Assembly: GCA_018398815.1 (NCBI GenBank) | Contig: CM031618.1 | Location: forward strand, 43,690,722 to 43,754,721 | Source of the DNA: Conus ventricosus | Taxonomy: Eukaryota; Mollusca; Gastropoda; Neogastropoda; Conidae | Length of the DNA stretch: 64,000 nt | Direction: 5' to 3' | In this document: piece after piece, positions 48,582 through 60,189 of the stretch | Position numbering within the stretch: position 1 is the first letter of the stretch | Layout of the letters: every line of letters starts with the position of its first letter | The notes under the pieces: model-generated | Database searches by the model: none | Told to the model about the DNA's origin: nothing | Seen by the model: the letters and a program-made list of their open reading frames with translations, nothing else | Position numbers and translations under genes: made by a program

Positions 48582-49228
48582 GACACACTCACACTCTCTC
48601 TTTCTCTCTCTCTCCATCTCTCTCTCTCCATCCTCTCTCATCACACACACACATACACATATTATAAAAAAAATGTCATCTACTTTTTATGTCTTCTTTT
48701 TATTTTTTTATCGTCATTTGCTTTACATTCTTGTAAGAGAGTGAAGAGTTAATTTTTTTTAACTGCATTTACAATTACGAGCTGCGCTTACAGTAAAGAC
48801 ATAACTGCTGTTATACTGTGATAACCGTCCATTGAAAGTGTGAAAACTAAACTGCATATCTTTTTTTGATATCAGTTTTGTTTACCAGCATTTGAAGATG
48901 AAGGGGAGAAGATAGGGGGTGGGGGAGGGGTGGGGTAATTTTTTTTTTCTTTCTCATTTTATATCTTTCAGCTTTACCTATTTACTGTTACTGGGAATTG
49001 AGGGGGAGGGGATTTAGGGGTATTTTTCCCCCAATTTTACATCTGTATCAGTTTTACTTTCTTCTGTTATTGTGCACTGTAAGTTTTCATTTCTTGTAGA
49101 ACTATTATTCTTTTATTCATTCTCGTTTTCCCCTTTGCACACAAATGTATGCACATGATCTGCACTCATTGTAATTTGTGTGATATGTTTATCCGTCCAC
49201 ATCTTTCATTATTCATAGAACTTTTGTG

Positions 49229-49261
<33 letters not shown>

Positions 49262-50340
49262 ATACATGCGGGCGAGCTAGTGAACAAGAGAGAGAGAATG
49301 CATGAAAGAGTGTGAGAGTATGTCTGTGTGTGTGTTAATGTATATGAATTAGTGGCTGTATCTTTTGCTACTGCTTGGTGTATGTGTTGTGATATAGTTT
49401 GTAGCATGCGTAATTTAGAGAAATTTTTCAGACATTTGCACACATACATAATAAGAGCATCAAAAATTCAGTGTGGAAACGCCTCAATGTTCACCATTCC
49501 TCAGCTTATCAGCATAGAAGGAGAGGAGAGAAAAAAAAGCGAGAAAAAGATGAAGCAAAAGATTCCAACACACAGTGAAATATAGTTTGTTGCGTGACCT
49601 TCGTTCTGGTGCTGACCTTGGTGCTTCATTGGTCTTGACATACTTCTGCGATACAAACAAGCGGTCCATGTGGAACTTGCTGGTCAAAGAAAACTTTTCT
49701 GTTTAATTTCTTAATTTTTAAAAACTAGAATTGTTTTATAATGTGACAGATGTTAAAGAGAGGGAGAGAAGAGAGTGAGGGAGGGAGAGAGACACAGAGA
49801 GAGAGATGTATGGTGCGTGTGTGTGTGTGTGTGTGCAAAGTATATTCCTTTGTGGATACATGTGTGTCTGTGTGTGTGTACATGCATAAAGTGTGATCAT
49901 GAAATAAATTAAACTGTCGATAGAGGTATCAAAAGAACAAATGACAAGAAGTCTTATGCAAGGAAAGCCTGCTCTTAGATTTTTCTTGTATTGGAAGATA
50001 CTTGTATATCTGTCCATTGCACTTTTTCCCTAATAAGCATGTTGTAGACATATATGTATCGTTGTGCTCTAACCAGCCGCTATGTTGTGTAAAGATTGAG
50101 CCAGTGTTTGAATTCCGTCCTTGCATCGTATATCATTTTTTTTCTTCTTTATTTCTACTTGGGCGCACTCCCATAATGCTTGCTTGCCAAAATCTCTCTG
50201 TCTCTCTCCATGTATATATAGAGAGATATATACACACATATAGTGGAATCTGTCAATGTCTGACTTCAGAAATCTTTTTAGATTGAATCTTTATTAGGAT
50301 GAAACCTTAAGTGGAAGATACATTTTTCTATATACAATAC
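47640..50340. other. Intergenic, no gene seen
   Basis: AT-rich sequence with a (CA)n/(CT)n array (48400-48655) and (GT)n at 49230-49260. Short open frames follow dinucleotide repeats. A fragment at 47960-48060 with minus-strand reading GERPAETFDDPDRYI has no clear family. Confidence 0.5.
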
Positions 50341-50590
50341 AACATGATGTTCAAGAAAAAAGCAAGTCATTAATTGTAGGGATTTGTTATTAAGAAAAAA
50401 GCAAGTAATTAATTGTAGGATTTGTTATTAAGGAAAAAGCAAGTCATTAACTGTGGGGACTTGTTATTCTGATGGTTTTAAATTCAAACCTTTCTCTGTG
50501 TTCACACACACACACATTGTAGGGATTTGTTATTCTGATCGTTTTAAATTCAAACTTTTCTCTGTGTAAACACACACACATGCACACACA
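50340..50590 (+). repeat. Short tandem duplications
   Basis: AAGAAAAAAGCAAGTCATTAATTGTAGGGATTTGTTATT occurs about three times at roughly 40-bp spacing (50352-50470), followed by two copies of GTTATTCTGATGGTTTTAAA and TTCAAACCTTTCTCTGTGT. Confidence 0.8.
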
Positions 50591-51507
50591 TGCTATATGA
50601 CACAAATCATATTTTAGCTGTAATGAACTCCTTCCAGTGTATATGTTTTTTTGCAAACAGTTATTGTATTTGTGATGGTTAATTTTTTTTACATGTTTTG
50701 TATGTCGGTCTGTTTGCATAATGTGATAGTGTGTGGTTTTGGTGATTGGCTGTTGGGCCATTTTGTTTTCGTTGAGTTTTAAGTCAGTTTTTATATGTAT
50801 ACACAAAATGTAATCAGTATTTTTAAATCAAAAATTCATTCTGTATGCCATAATCTGTTTTATTTTCTTTATCATTTCATTTCTTTGATAATTTTTTCAT
50901 TCCATATATATATATATACATAAAGGATTATGTTGTTGAAGAGAAAAAAGTTCTTATAGTAAGGAAAGAGAATGAGCGAAGATAGACAGACAGATGTTCG
51001 CATTGTTGTTGCATTTTTGAGAGAAAACGTGAGTTTGGTTTTAGTGGAGTGTTATTAAATGCATGTGTGTTAGAGAATCTACATATGGGCATGGTTTGTC
51101 GAAGAAAATCATGAGGAAAAAAAAAAAAAGAAAAAAAAGTGGAAATCTGTCCATGCCAATCAGCTGAATGCGCTATAAACAATTTTGCATTACAAAAAAA
51201 AAAAAAGTATTTCATTTCTACACAGTATTCAAAACTCGTTTACAAAACTGAAGTGCATTATTGACCTGATAATAAAAAAATTGGCTGCTGCTGTAAGATT
51301 GTGGGAGGAAGGAGTGAAGGTGGGTGGGTGGAGGGTGGGGTGGGGTTGGGTGGGGACTGACAGGGGATAGAGGCACTGGAGAGATGCTGGATGAAATGAT
51401 GGGGCTATTGACTTAAGGTCTCACACACAAGTTGTATATGATCATGACGTCACACTTGTTACCCTGTCAAACCCAGTATCGGTTTGTGTTTTCAATCACT
51501 GTGGTTA

Positions 51508-51785
51508 ATTTCTCTCCATTCCTTTTCTCTTCACTTTTTGAAAAATTAATTTCTCTCCGTCCATTTCTCTTTTCACTTAAAAAAAAAATTCCCTCCATCC
51601 ATTTCTATTTTCACTTAGAAAAAAAAAATTCTCTCAATCTATTTGTCTTTTCACTTCAAAAAAAATATTTTTCTCTCTGTCCATTTCTCTTTTCACTTAA
51701 AAAAAAATATTTCTCTCCGTCCATTTATCTTTTCAATTTAGAACAGAATTAATTTCTCTCCGTCCAGTTCTCTTTTCACACTTTT
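51508..51785 (+). repeat. ~40-bp T/C and A-rich tandem repeat
   Basis: Six units of ATTTCTCTCCGTCCATTTCT followed by CTTTTCACTTAAAAAAAA with variable A-run lengths. Confidence 0.85.
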
Positions 51786-51794
51786 GATTCCACA

Positions 51795-51900
51795 AGTGGA
51801 GGGTCTTGTTAGTCAGATGGTTAAACCATTTGCCAGCTGAGCTTGACGGGTCTTGAGATCAGATTACTTGTGGAGTCGTACTTTTACATTTTCCCGAAGT
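51795..51900 (+). mobile_element. Possible tRNA-like SINE head
   Basis: GTCAGATGGTTAAACCATTTGCC and GACGGGTCTTGAGATCAGAT are weak A- and B-box-like sequences with tRNA-like spacing. No tail is defined. Confidence 0.25.
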
Positions 51901-52029
51901 CTGCCTGCCCAGCAGTGAATGGGTCTTTGGTTGGGTCAGGGAAGGTTAAGGCAGCGGAGAGTGAGTGAGAGAGAGAGAGAGATGGGGCACAGCCTTTCAT
52001 AACGCCTTGTCCTCAAGGGGTGCTGTCTG

Positions 52030-52031
52030 CC

Positions 52032-52070
<39 letters not shown>

Positions 52071-52071
52071 A
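52030..52071. repeat. Poly-C run (~38)
   Basis: Almost uninterrupted C homopolymer in intergenic DNA; its exact length is probably unreliable. Confidence 0.9.
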
Positions 52072-52079
52072 CAGGCTTT

Positions 52080-52322
52080 GGGAGTCGACCATTTCTTTTA
52101 GAATCAACGAAACTAGTGAATAGCAGTTTTATAGGCTTGCCCATGGTGCATGTCTGATGTGCAACTTCGAGCAGTGAATCTGAAAAATGCTGCAGTCTTG
52201 TGAGAGGAGGATGAACAAGTGGACGAAGCCGTATGTATGCACATTTTTTCTTCTTCATTCTTGTGTGCATGCATGGATTGTATCTCTATGTGTACACATG
52301 CAATTCTCGTTCACTCTTCATT

Positions 52323-52358
<36 letters not shown>

Positions 52359-53560
52359 CTTCATCTGTCAGTTATGAATCTTTTTATGCTTAGAAATATG
52401 TCAAATGTGAAAAGGTTTGTTTTTCTTTTTAGCAATTTTGCTTTAATAGAGAACTGAAAGTATAGTCTGAAGAGATGGCTCACCAAAACAGATCCATGTA
52501 TGCCTTCTATAAGAAAGCAACAGAATGAGGTTAAAAGAAAAAAAAAAAACGATAACTGAATCTTAAACAATTTATTGTTGAGAAGGAAAATAGAGACACA
52601 GCAGAAATTAACCTCATATAATTATTATGACAGTATATTTAAGTGACAGAAATCATCATAAACGATACATCTAGCAACACACAACATACACTCTATGGAA
52701 ATGCAGTGTGCATCATCATACAAATATGGAATATCAATAGTCACAGAGGGTATGCTCGGACACACTTTAGTATGATGCAGGCATGCGTAGATCGTAAATA
52801 TGCACATGTGTGAGGTCACACACCATGTGCATACATATGAGTTCATCGTACACATGTCTTCACCCACATACACTCTGAAGTACAAAGGATTGCTGTTCCC
52901 AGAAATGTGTATTCAGCCGATTTCATACCTAAAATGGGATGATAACAACACTGAATTAATTCGTAACAGAACTCTGAACCGATTATAACACTCCTTCTCT
53001 TGATATACATCCATAATAAAGTTTAAACAAACATCACTTGTTCAAATGTATATCTACACTCCTCACACACACATGCGTGCGCCAAACCGATCTCTTATTT
53101 TTTTGTTTGTGCATCCACATGCACTTCAATTAAAAGTATGTCGACACTGAAAATACATCTACTCTCTTCTCTCTCTGACACACGCGCGTGCGCACGCACG
53201 TGCACACGCACACAGATTGACACACAAATCAACTATGCATGCATGATAAAGAGGCAGGTATGCATGAACCCGCACCCAAGCGTCACACTCGCATGCGCAC
53301 AAATCCAGAACTCCATATTCATCTGTTTAAAGATGGAGTACACCACCCTTTGCCTGCCAACATCCTTTGGGGCCACTATTTGGTTGCACACACACACGCA
53401 CGCGCACACACATTACTATATAATTACATGCGCGTGCGCGCGCACACACACACGCCTATATAATTCTATACACACACGCACGCACGCACACACACACGCA
53501 CACACACAGTGCATTGGTAAAGTTACCAAAGCTTCATAAAGAAAGAAACATCTGTTGAAG
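52080..53560. other. Intergenic, no gene seen
   Basis: Includes (CT)n at 52330-52358 and (CA)/(CG) runs at 53385-53510. No coding or transposon signal recognised. Confidence 0.5.
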
Positions 53561-53568
53561 GATGGGAT

Positions 53569-53604
<36 letters not shown>
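53569..53604. repeat. Poly-G run (~35)
   Basis: Continuous G homopolymer preceded by GGGATGG. Confidence 0.9.
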
Positions 53605-53605
<1 letters not shown>

Positions 53606-54875
53606 GCTCATGTGGTTTGGGAAGGTATTATAGCGAGGCGATGAGGTGTATAGGGGAATAAGAAGAGTCATGCACGTAGTAAGACATAGTACAACGATTA
53701 ACATTGATATATTTGATATTGACAATTGCTGCTGTCAAAGATCAACAGAATGATGCAGCCTCGGTAAGCGCGCACGCTCACGCGGACACGCACACACTCT
53801 TTCTCTGCCGAACACACACCTCGGGCAAAATACAAAGTTTTTTTTTTCAAACTGTGTGTAACCCCTTCCTAATCTTCGCCCCGCCCCTCCCCCCCCCCCC
53901 CCCCCAAAAAAAAAAAAAACACAAAAAAAACACACCTGCGAGGAAGGCTTCTCAGTTTCCCTCCCACGTGAAATATTTAGATGCTGAAAACAGGTCGTAT
54001 GCAACTTCTAAAGCTCGTTTCTACCCATAAGATCTCCAACAAGCGTCTTTGATGTCAGTCTTCAAGAAAGGCTGGCACGTACGGTCGCAACTGAATAACA
54101 CCCCAAAAATAAACATTCACAAAACATGCAGCCTAAAACTGCAAGTCGGTGATCAATCCAGTCTCCCATCTTTTTCATCGTGTGTGCATTCATCAACACT
54201 TTTGATGTCAGCCACTCTGATGAAAAATGGGTTTACTAGAAAATGGGGTTACTTAAAATAGGGGGTTATTCAGGACATGGAAACAACAACAAAACACGAG
54301 AGGGAGCTGTAGTGGGCTCTTCACTACAGTTCGCTTTGTTTGGTCCAACACCTGTATGTTGCAAGCGTGGATGGGATGAAATTAAACCAAGTAAAAGCTA
54401 AAACGTCACCATCAAGGACAAAACAAACCGACTGTGCCACCAGAGTCTCAGAAATCATGGAGTCACAGTGGATGGGAACCATAGCTGCCATTGCTTCAAT
54501 GATTTTATTTTATTTTTTTTAATTTAAAAGTGGTAAAACATTGGACACACACACACACAGGCTTACAAACGGCGACGGGAATCATAGTTGGTAGGGTTTA
54601 TACACACTATATTCGACTTAACAGAAGAATTCACTCAGTTGTCAGACTAAAGAAAGAAGAGGGGAAATCTTAATTACCACCCCTCTCTCTCTCGGCCATC
54701 TCGAAAGCATTAATCCGACATGGCCATTCATTTGGGAAGGCTCTATCCTCCACACATGCACATCCAGATCCATGTTCATCCAGTCGGAAACGCAATATCG
54801 ACACTCTCGCGAGTCGTCAGTATCAGACCGTCGTGAGCGAGGAGACCTCGGCAGAGACGCTACACTACCGCCGAG

Positions 54876-55581
54876 CAGAGCATACTACATTACCGAGATA
54901 CGACACTTGGGGGTTTTCCGTAAGACCACGGACTAGGTTACGGCCCTTAGTCAGCACGTGTAAACTCAGCTCCAACATAGCGACGCGCAAGAAGCAAGGA
55001 GGCGAAGCCTGCAGCGCTATCGGTTGTTCAAACGCTCGCAACAAAATCGATTGTGAAGGGCTGGCATTTTTTCGTTTTCCAAAGGATGAAGAAAGGCATG
55101 TACAAACTTTATTGCATTTTATTAATTATTGGCAGAGTAAACCACGTAAGCAATACCGTATACGGTGTGGGACTATGCATCTGGTGCAACTTGAGTCTAG
55201 TCTAGATCAAGTTTATAGTATGACTATGAAGCCACATGGGCAGATTTTTAACAGTTTTTATATATATATGTAAGGAAAGAGCAATGCGCATACCTTGTTT
55301 CTTCTAGAAATCATTAAGCCTACTGGCTTATTTACAGTCCCGTTAGCTAAACAACTAGGCAGCGGGGAAAACCAGACCACGCATACCGTGCCCTCACATG
55401 GCCAGTGATGTTTATGTTGATAATGACAGTGCCGACACACGTGTTTCATCACCGAATCTCTCTCTGTCTCTCTCTCTGTCTCTCTCTCTTCTCTGTCTCT
55501 GTCTCTCTCTCTCTCTGCGTGCAGTTGCATGGCTTGTGTGTGTACAACCTTGAGTTAATCTGACAATAAATTGGTTTCAGT

Positions 55582-55670
<89 letters not shown>

Positions 55671-56151
55671 AAACCATTACTAACCCCCCTCCACCCCCAG
55701 CATACTCGTGTGTAAACCTACATGTATCAATGACCGTTTCATGTCTAGGCCTATCTCGTCGCAATGTCTATTTTGAGGTTGATGTGTGTATTTGAAATTG
55801 TGTGCTTCTTCTTTGCTCGTATTTTAAAGAAGACATTTTTTGCAAATTTTTGCAGACTGTTTGGAAAATTGCAACCAGTTTTGTTTTAATCCATCTTGTA
55901 TTGATGGCAGAACTTTTTCTATGTTTTGTGGGATGAGACGGACTGCATTACCCCTCCCACCCCCCACCTCCACCCCTTTCATTATGCCATTGTTGGACGT
56001 TGTTATAAACTGACACAACACAATTAAAGTTTGATTTGGAGACAAATAAATGGTCTTTTTTTTTAATTTAGAACAAGCCACAAACTCTCTCTCTCTCTCT
56101 CCCCACCCCACCTTCACCCATCTTACCACAGTCATGCACACACACAACACA

Positions 56152-56191
<40 letters not shown>

Positions 56192-56508
56192 TACATACAT
56201 AAAAATACATGCGTATGCATGCACACATGCAGTGCACACACGCACCTACATGCACACGCACACAAACACAAGGAGGGCCAAAAAATGTGTAGAGGCATTT
56301 GAATCTGTCGTCACAAACTGCTGAAGCAGTTCAAGGTAAAGTTATGACAACAAATGCGGCCCGACGGGCGTCGTTGTTTTCATCACGGCAACGTTTTCAC
56401 ATAGCAGCCGCGAGCCTGCAGCCCGCGCCGACTAAGGGAGATAATCGACTGAACGGACTTGTAGGCTGTAAGAGGCAGTGTCGTATCTCGGTAATGTAGT
56501 ATGCTCTG
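54876..56508 (+). mobile_element. P-element-like DNA transposon with THAP exon and 31-bp terminal inverted repeats
   Basis: The 31 bp at 54876-54906 (starting CAGAGCATACTACATTACCG) are the exact reverse complement of 56478-56508. The 7 bp CGCCGAG flank both ends directly (54869-54875 and 56509-56515), the expected target duplication. An interior frame encodes a THAP-type zinc-finger start. Drosophila P elements also have 31-bp inverted repeats that begin with CA, GC-rich 8-bp target duplications and a THAP DNA-binding domain in the transposase. At 1.63 kb with no transposase catalytic region visible, this copy is probably internally deleted and non-autonomous. Perfect repeats imply fairly recent movement. 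Confidence 0.8.
54950..55097 (+). pseudogene. THAP domain exon fragment of the P-like element
   Basis: The frame reads KKQGGEACSAIGCSNARNK, then IDCEGLAFFRFPKDEER. C-x4-C followed about 20 residues later by FFRFPKD is the N-terminal half of a THAP zinc finger (C2CH), including the conserved Pro. Coding character ends at about 55096, next to GAAAGGCATGT, perhaps an exon boundary. No ATG precedes the domain in frame within the element, and the second half (Trp, C-x2-H) is not found nearby, so the protein is incomplete. Confidence 0.75.
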
Positions 56509-56734
56509 CGCCGAGTCACGTCAGTGATGTCCAATGGTACTTGTTCTGATCCAACCATTGGGAGGACACCACCTACTATGGGATCCCTACTGACACAATC
56601 GCAGAGTCGGCATCAGCGAACGTCCCCCTCCAGAACGGGCCAACAGATCCAGACAGACCCCCATCGACATCGAGGTCATAGACACAAATGGGTCATGGTG
56701 GCATGATAGGAAAATAGAAGCGAAAGCACGGCAT

Positions 56735-57115
56735 GGTGGCAACTGAATGCCTTTCAACGATCATCGGTGACGAGAAGAATTAAGATGATGCTATGTACAG
56801 AGTTTCTGAGACTACATGACGTACGCTTTCTTTCATATGATATAGCTCTGCTTCCACCGTGCCTGTGAGATGCAAACACCTGAAGCGTTGGTCAGGGCAT
56901 TTTCGCACCACTCCCAAAGACGCACCACTCCCAAAGACGCACCTGTTAAGTAGATGAAAATCGACTGTGTGGTTCCTGTCGTCGCGTTTCAAACGAGTCC
57001 ACTCGACACACATTAAGAAATGCTTTTGCTGGGATTCGAACCTAACACCTCCCTGTCCACAGATGAAACGGTACAAGACAGATTTCAGAGCTGTAGATCC
57101 TCTTTAGCAGGCCCG
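56735..57115 (-). mobile_element. tRNA-derived SINE, minus strand
   Basis: On the minus strand GGTGTTAGGTTCGAATCCCAG (57040-57020) is a strong B-box, followed by a body with CTTCAGGTGTTTGCATCTCA, GTCATGTAGTCTCAGAAACT and CATAGCATCATCTTAATTC that parallels the SINE at 34325. GTGCGTCTTTGGGAGTG is duplicated in tandem inside it. Confidence 0.7.
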
Positions 57116-57119
57116 GTGT

Positions 57120-58290
57120 CAATCGCACGATTGCTCACTTAGGCTATTGTTAACAGTGTGAATCTTTCTCGGTTTGGAATTGTGATCTAGAGCTTTTCCT
57201 ACTCCGTCATGTTGTGCATAAACGATCGTGAAGTGTTCGCTTTGAAGACTAACATATCTATCCAACCCTACATATTTTCTCCATTTCACTTTATGTAGGT
57301 CGCAAAGGGCTACAATTACTATTGAAGATGTTCCGATATTTAAAACAAACAAAAACCAACCTCGTTACTGTTGCTCTGTGCAGGAGGAGTTACCGTTCAC
57401 TCGTCTTCAAACATGATTATTTCCCCGTTGATTTTCCTATCCATCAAGGATCAAAGTAAATGTGAGTAGAAAACACTTCAGTGTTCTAATGTGTTCACAC
57501 ACGCACACACTTGTTTAAAGGAATAGGACCTCAACAATGTATTCTTTTTCAAAGGGAAGTTATCACGCACAGTTTGGAATTCTGCTCCCCTGTTCAAAAC
57601 CTAGCTAGATAACGTCCCTTGGTAGCCCCCCTTTTTTTTTCTTTTATATATATATATATAAAGACACTATTTATGGCGTGCCGGAAATGCGTGAGAACAA
57701 CGAGAACTCGACAAAGTACAGACAATGTATACCAGCCGGAAGAACTTCGCAGCAGTAATAAAAAGAAAATGATAGAAACTTCTATACACACGACAGTGAA
57801 GTTAAGTACAGAAAAAGAAAATAAAAGAACGATTCCCAACAGAGACGTGAATACACATAATCATAACTTTGGAAACCTTGTACAAGAAGTAATCTTAGAG
57901 CCAAGCAAGAGGTTGTATACGACCTGTTTACACCATAATTTACTGACGGAGAGATTTTTACAGCATTGGCGCGCAAGCAAGGCCTAGTCTTATGGGTAAG
58001 GACCAGTATACCAAGAAGACCATGCACCTCCACAACGGAACGAAAACGACTACAAGGCTCCTTGTAAAAGATGTGAATCATTCCTGCTCTCTTATCATAA
58101 CAACGAGAAGAAAATCAACAAATAGCAACAACAATAAATCATGATCTGTATAAACTTGCCAGCCAACGACAGCATCTAACAGAAATAAGAATTATTATTA
58201 TTATTATTATTATTGACAGGATCAAACAAAAATAAAAACGGTCAAAACAATATGACACAAAAATATAGGATATGATGTCACGCCAAAGAA
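57120..58290. other. Intergenic / 3' flank of gene B
   Basis: Mostly unique AT-rich sequence with a (TTA)n run at 58192-58213. A plus-strand open frame at 57673-57985 (MACRKCVRTTRTRQSTDNVY) has no recognised domain and lacks supporting signals. Gene B's 3' untranslated region should lie here on the minus strand; no clear AATAAA was assigned. Confidence 0.4.
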
Positions 58291-58294
58291 GATG

Positions 58295-58421
58295 TCAGCA
58301 GCGTGAGAATGACGTCATGGTGGTCAAGGAGGTGCGGCGACTGGCGGTGAGGGAGGGGGGAGGGTAACGGCTCTCGTACAAGGGGTTGGAGAAAGCGATT
58401 TCTGGGGCCGGGTCACTATGG
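58295..58421 (-). CDS. Gene B terminal exon: cytoplasmic tail with NPLY motif
   Basis: Minus-strand acceptor CGTCCTCTTCTCATTCTGTGCAG (AG 58423-58422), phase 2 in, 41 codons and TGA at 58295. The frame reads HSDPAPEIAFSNPLYESRYP, then PPSLTASRRTSLTTMTSFSR and C. FSNPLYES contains an NPxY-type motif, bound by PTB-domain or endocytic adaptors in many membrane receptors. The one-base phase joins exon 62587-62510 through a Thr codon. Adjacent sequence on the intron side is a 48-bp tandem repeat. Confidence 0.8.
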
Positions 58422-58442
58422 CTGCACAGAATGAGAAGAGGA

Positions 58443-58760
58443 CGATGATTGGTTGATTTTATTTGTTTTATCTTCCAGCCCATGTATTATGGTTGATTTT
58501 ATTTGTTTTATCTTCCTATCTTTCAGCCCATGTGTTATGGTTGATTTTATTTGTTTTATCTTCCTATCTTTCAGCCCATGTATTATGGTTGATTTTATCT
58601 TCCTATCTTTCAGCCCATGTATTATGGTTGATTTTATTTGTTTTATCTTCCTATCTTTCAGCCCATGTATTATGGTTGATTTTATTTGTTTTATCTTCCT
58701 ATCTTTCAGCCCATGTATTATGGTTGATTTTATTTGTTCTATCTTTCAGCCCATGTATTT
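58443..58760 (+). repeat. 48-bp tandem repeat next to gene B's last acceptor
   Basis: About six units of GGTTGATTTTATTTGTTTTA, TCTTCCTATCTTTCAGCCCA, TGTATTAT; one unit is shortened. The array begins about 20 bp from the acceptor of the terminal exon of gene B. Because 48 is divisible by three it yields a repetitive open frame, not considered a gene. Confidence 0.95.
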
Positions 58761-58899
58761 ATTTCTTCGTCATATTTCAGTTCTGCTTTCAGACTCATCT
58801 CGCTTATGCAGAGTTTTAACCAACCCTTTGGGGCCCCCCACCTCCTACCCCTTCTCTCTGTCTCTCTTTCTCACCCTCGCTCTCTCTCTTGGTTTTGGG

Positions 58900-59480
58900 T
58901 TTGTGTGGGAAGCGCAGTCTGTAGGGGATGTTAAGCTGTTTATTGTCCAGCTAAAACAGCGTTTAATTGATTGTTGTAGACAGGAATGGCATTCTGCTCT
59001 CGAATCGCACAAATTTTACAACGTTTATGCTACGTATGGTCAGTCACTGTCTTTGCGCCCCTATTTCCGTGTCGTTAAATGTATTAACATGCGTAAGATG
59101 TTAACCAGATTTAGAATCGGTATGTTGCCGATGCGTTCGCGTTCTGTCGACTTTCGCCATGTTAATATGGATATTAACGTTTTTTGTCCATTCTGTACAG
59201 ATACTCTTGAAACGGACCTGCACTTTCTATTAGTATGCCCGAAATATACTGAACTGCGTGGACAATTAATATCTCGTAAATATTACAGATGTCCTTAAAT
59301 GTTTTAAATGTCTTTGCTGTTCCCAAATGGAAGTGATAATGTGATTTTCAGGCTCTGTAAATATGTATACAAAGGATGTATGATAAAAGATGCTCTTGAA
59401 AACATAGCTATTGTTATGTAACACCATGCCGCATGTGAACTCCATTTGTATGGGCCTGTGGCCTAACAAATAAATCATCT
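58900..59480 (+). mobile_element. LINE C-terminal fragment and 3' end
   Basis: The frame LKQRLIDCCRQEWHSALESH, YFRVVKCINMRKMLTRFRIG and CPFCTDTLETDLHFLLVCPK is the post-RT region with a C-x2-C...H...C knuckle common to CR1/L2-type LINE tails. Coding ends at 59298. The 3' part runs to TGGCCTAACAAATAAATCAT and short CAGACT repeats at about 59480. It lies in gene B's last intron, antisense to that gene. Confidence 0.75.
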
Positions 59481-59487
59481 CAGACTC

Positions 59488-59510
59488 AGACTCTCTCTCA
59501 CAACACATGC

Positions 59511-59609
<99 letters not shown>

Positions 59610-59640
59610 GCACACTCAAACCCAGAGAGAGAGAGAGAGA
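59488..59640. repeat. (CT)n microsatellite
   Basis: CT dinucleotides with few interruptions, then a short GA run at 59622-59641. Confidence 0.95.
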
Positions 59641-60189
59641 GTATGAAGACAACGATCACAAAGATTCTTCAATTCATGTAGATAATTTGTTGACTTATTG
59701 TTTAGCCCAGAATAAACTTGCCGAATACGACCTCAGTACTTCATCACAGTGATGTCAAAATCTGTCATAAACGAGTGCACATTTTCAAAAAAAAGAAAAA
59801 GAAAAAAAAAAGAAATAGAGAGGGGGAGGTGGGGGGGGGGGGGAGAAAGAGTGATAGTAGTAGTAGCAGTAGTGGTAGTAATGTACGCACTGACGGACAC
59901 ACACAGAAATACAAATATAGAAGACAGATACGACAGAAACAGAAAGACAAGACACTCTCATCATGACACTCGCAACTTCATGTCACCATCTCTTATCCGC
60001 AAGCCCAACCTCCCTGCCCCTCCCTTTCGGTCAACGCCGCCCGTTTTTCCCCCATCCTCATTTCCATCAGACAGACAGGCAGACAGACAGAGTTACACAG
60101 AAAGACAGACAGAGACGGAGGTCTCACAATTTGTAAGAAGCAGTTTCCACGTTCTGGCTACATACGCTTGCCATTCTGAAAGAAAGAAC

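Noticed and set aside
57010..57115. Genuine tRNA gene on the minus strand
   Set aside because: Only the B-box is good; no cloverleaf can be drawn and the adjoining body matches the SINE family.
57619..57987. 122-codon plus-strand open frame
   Set aside because: Non-repetitive and mildly protein-like, but no domain, splice partner or homologous copy was seen; left as non-coding.
58453..58890. Open frame with repeated MVDFICFIFLSFSPCI-like units, reading into LINE text
   Set aside because: The first part is a 48-bp tandem repeat; only the downstream part (after 58900) is a real LINE remnant.
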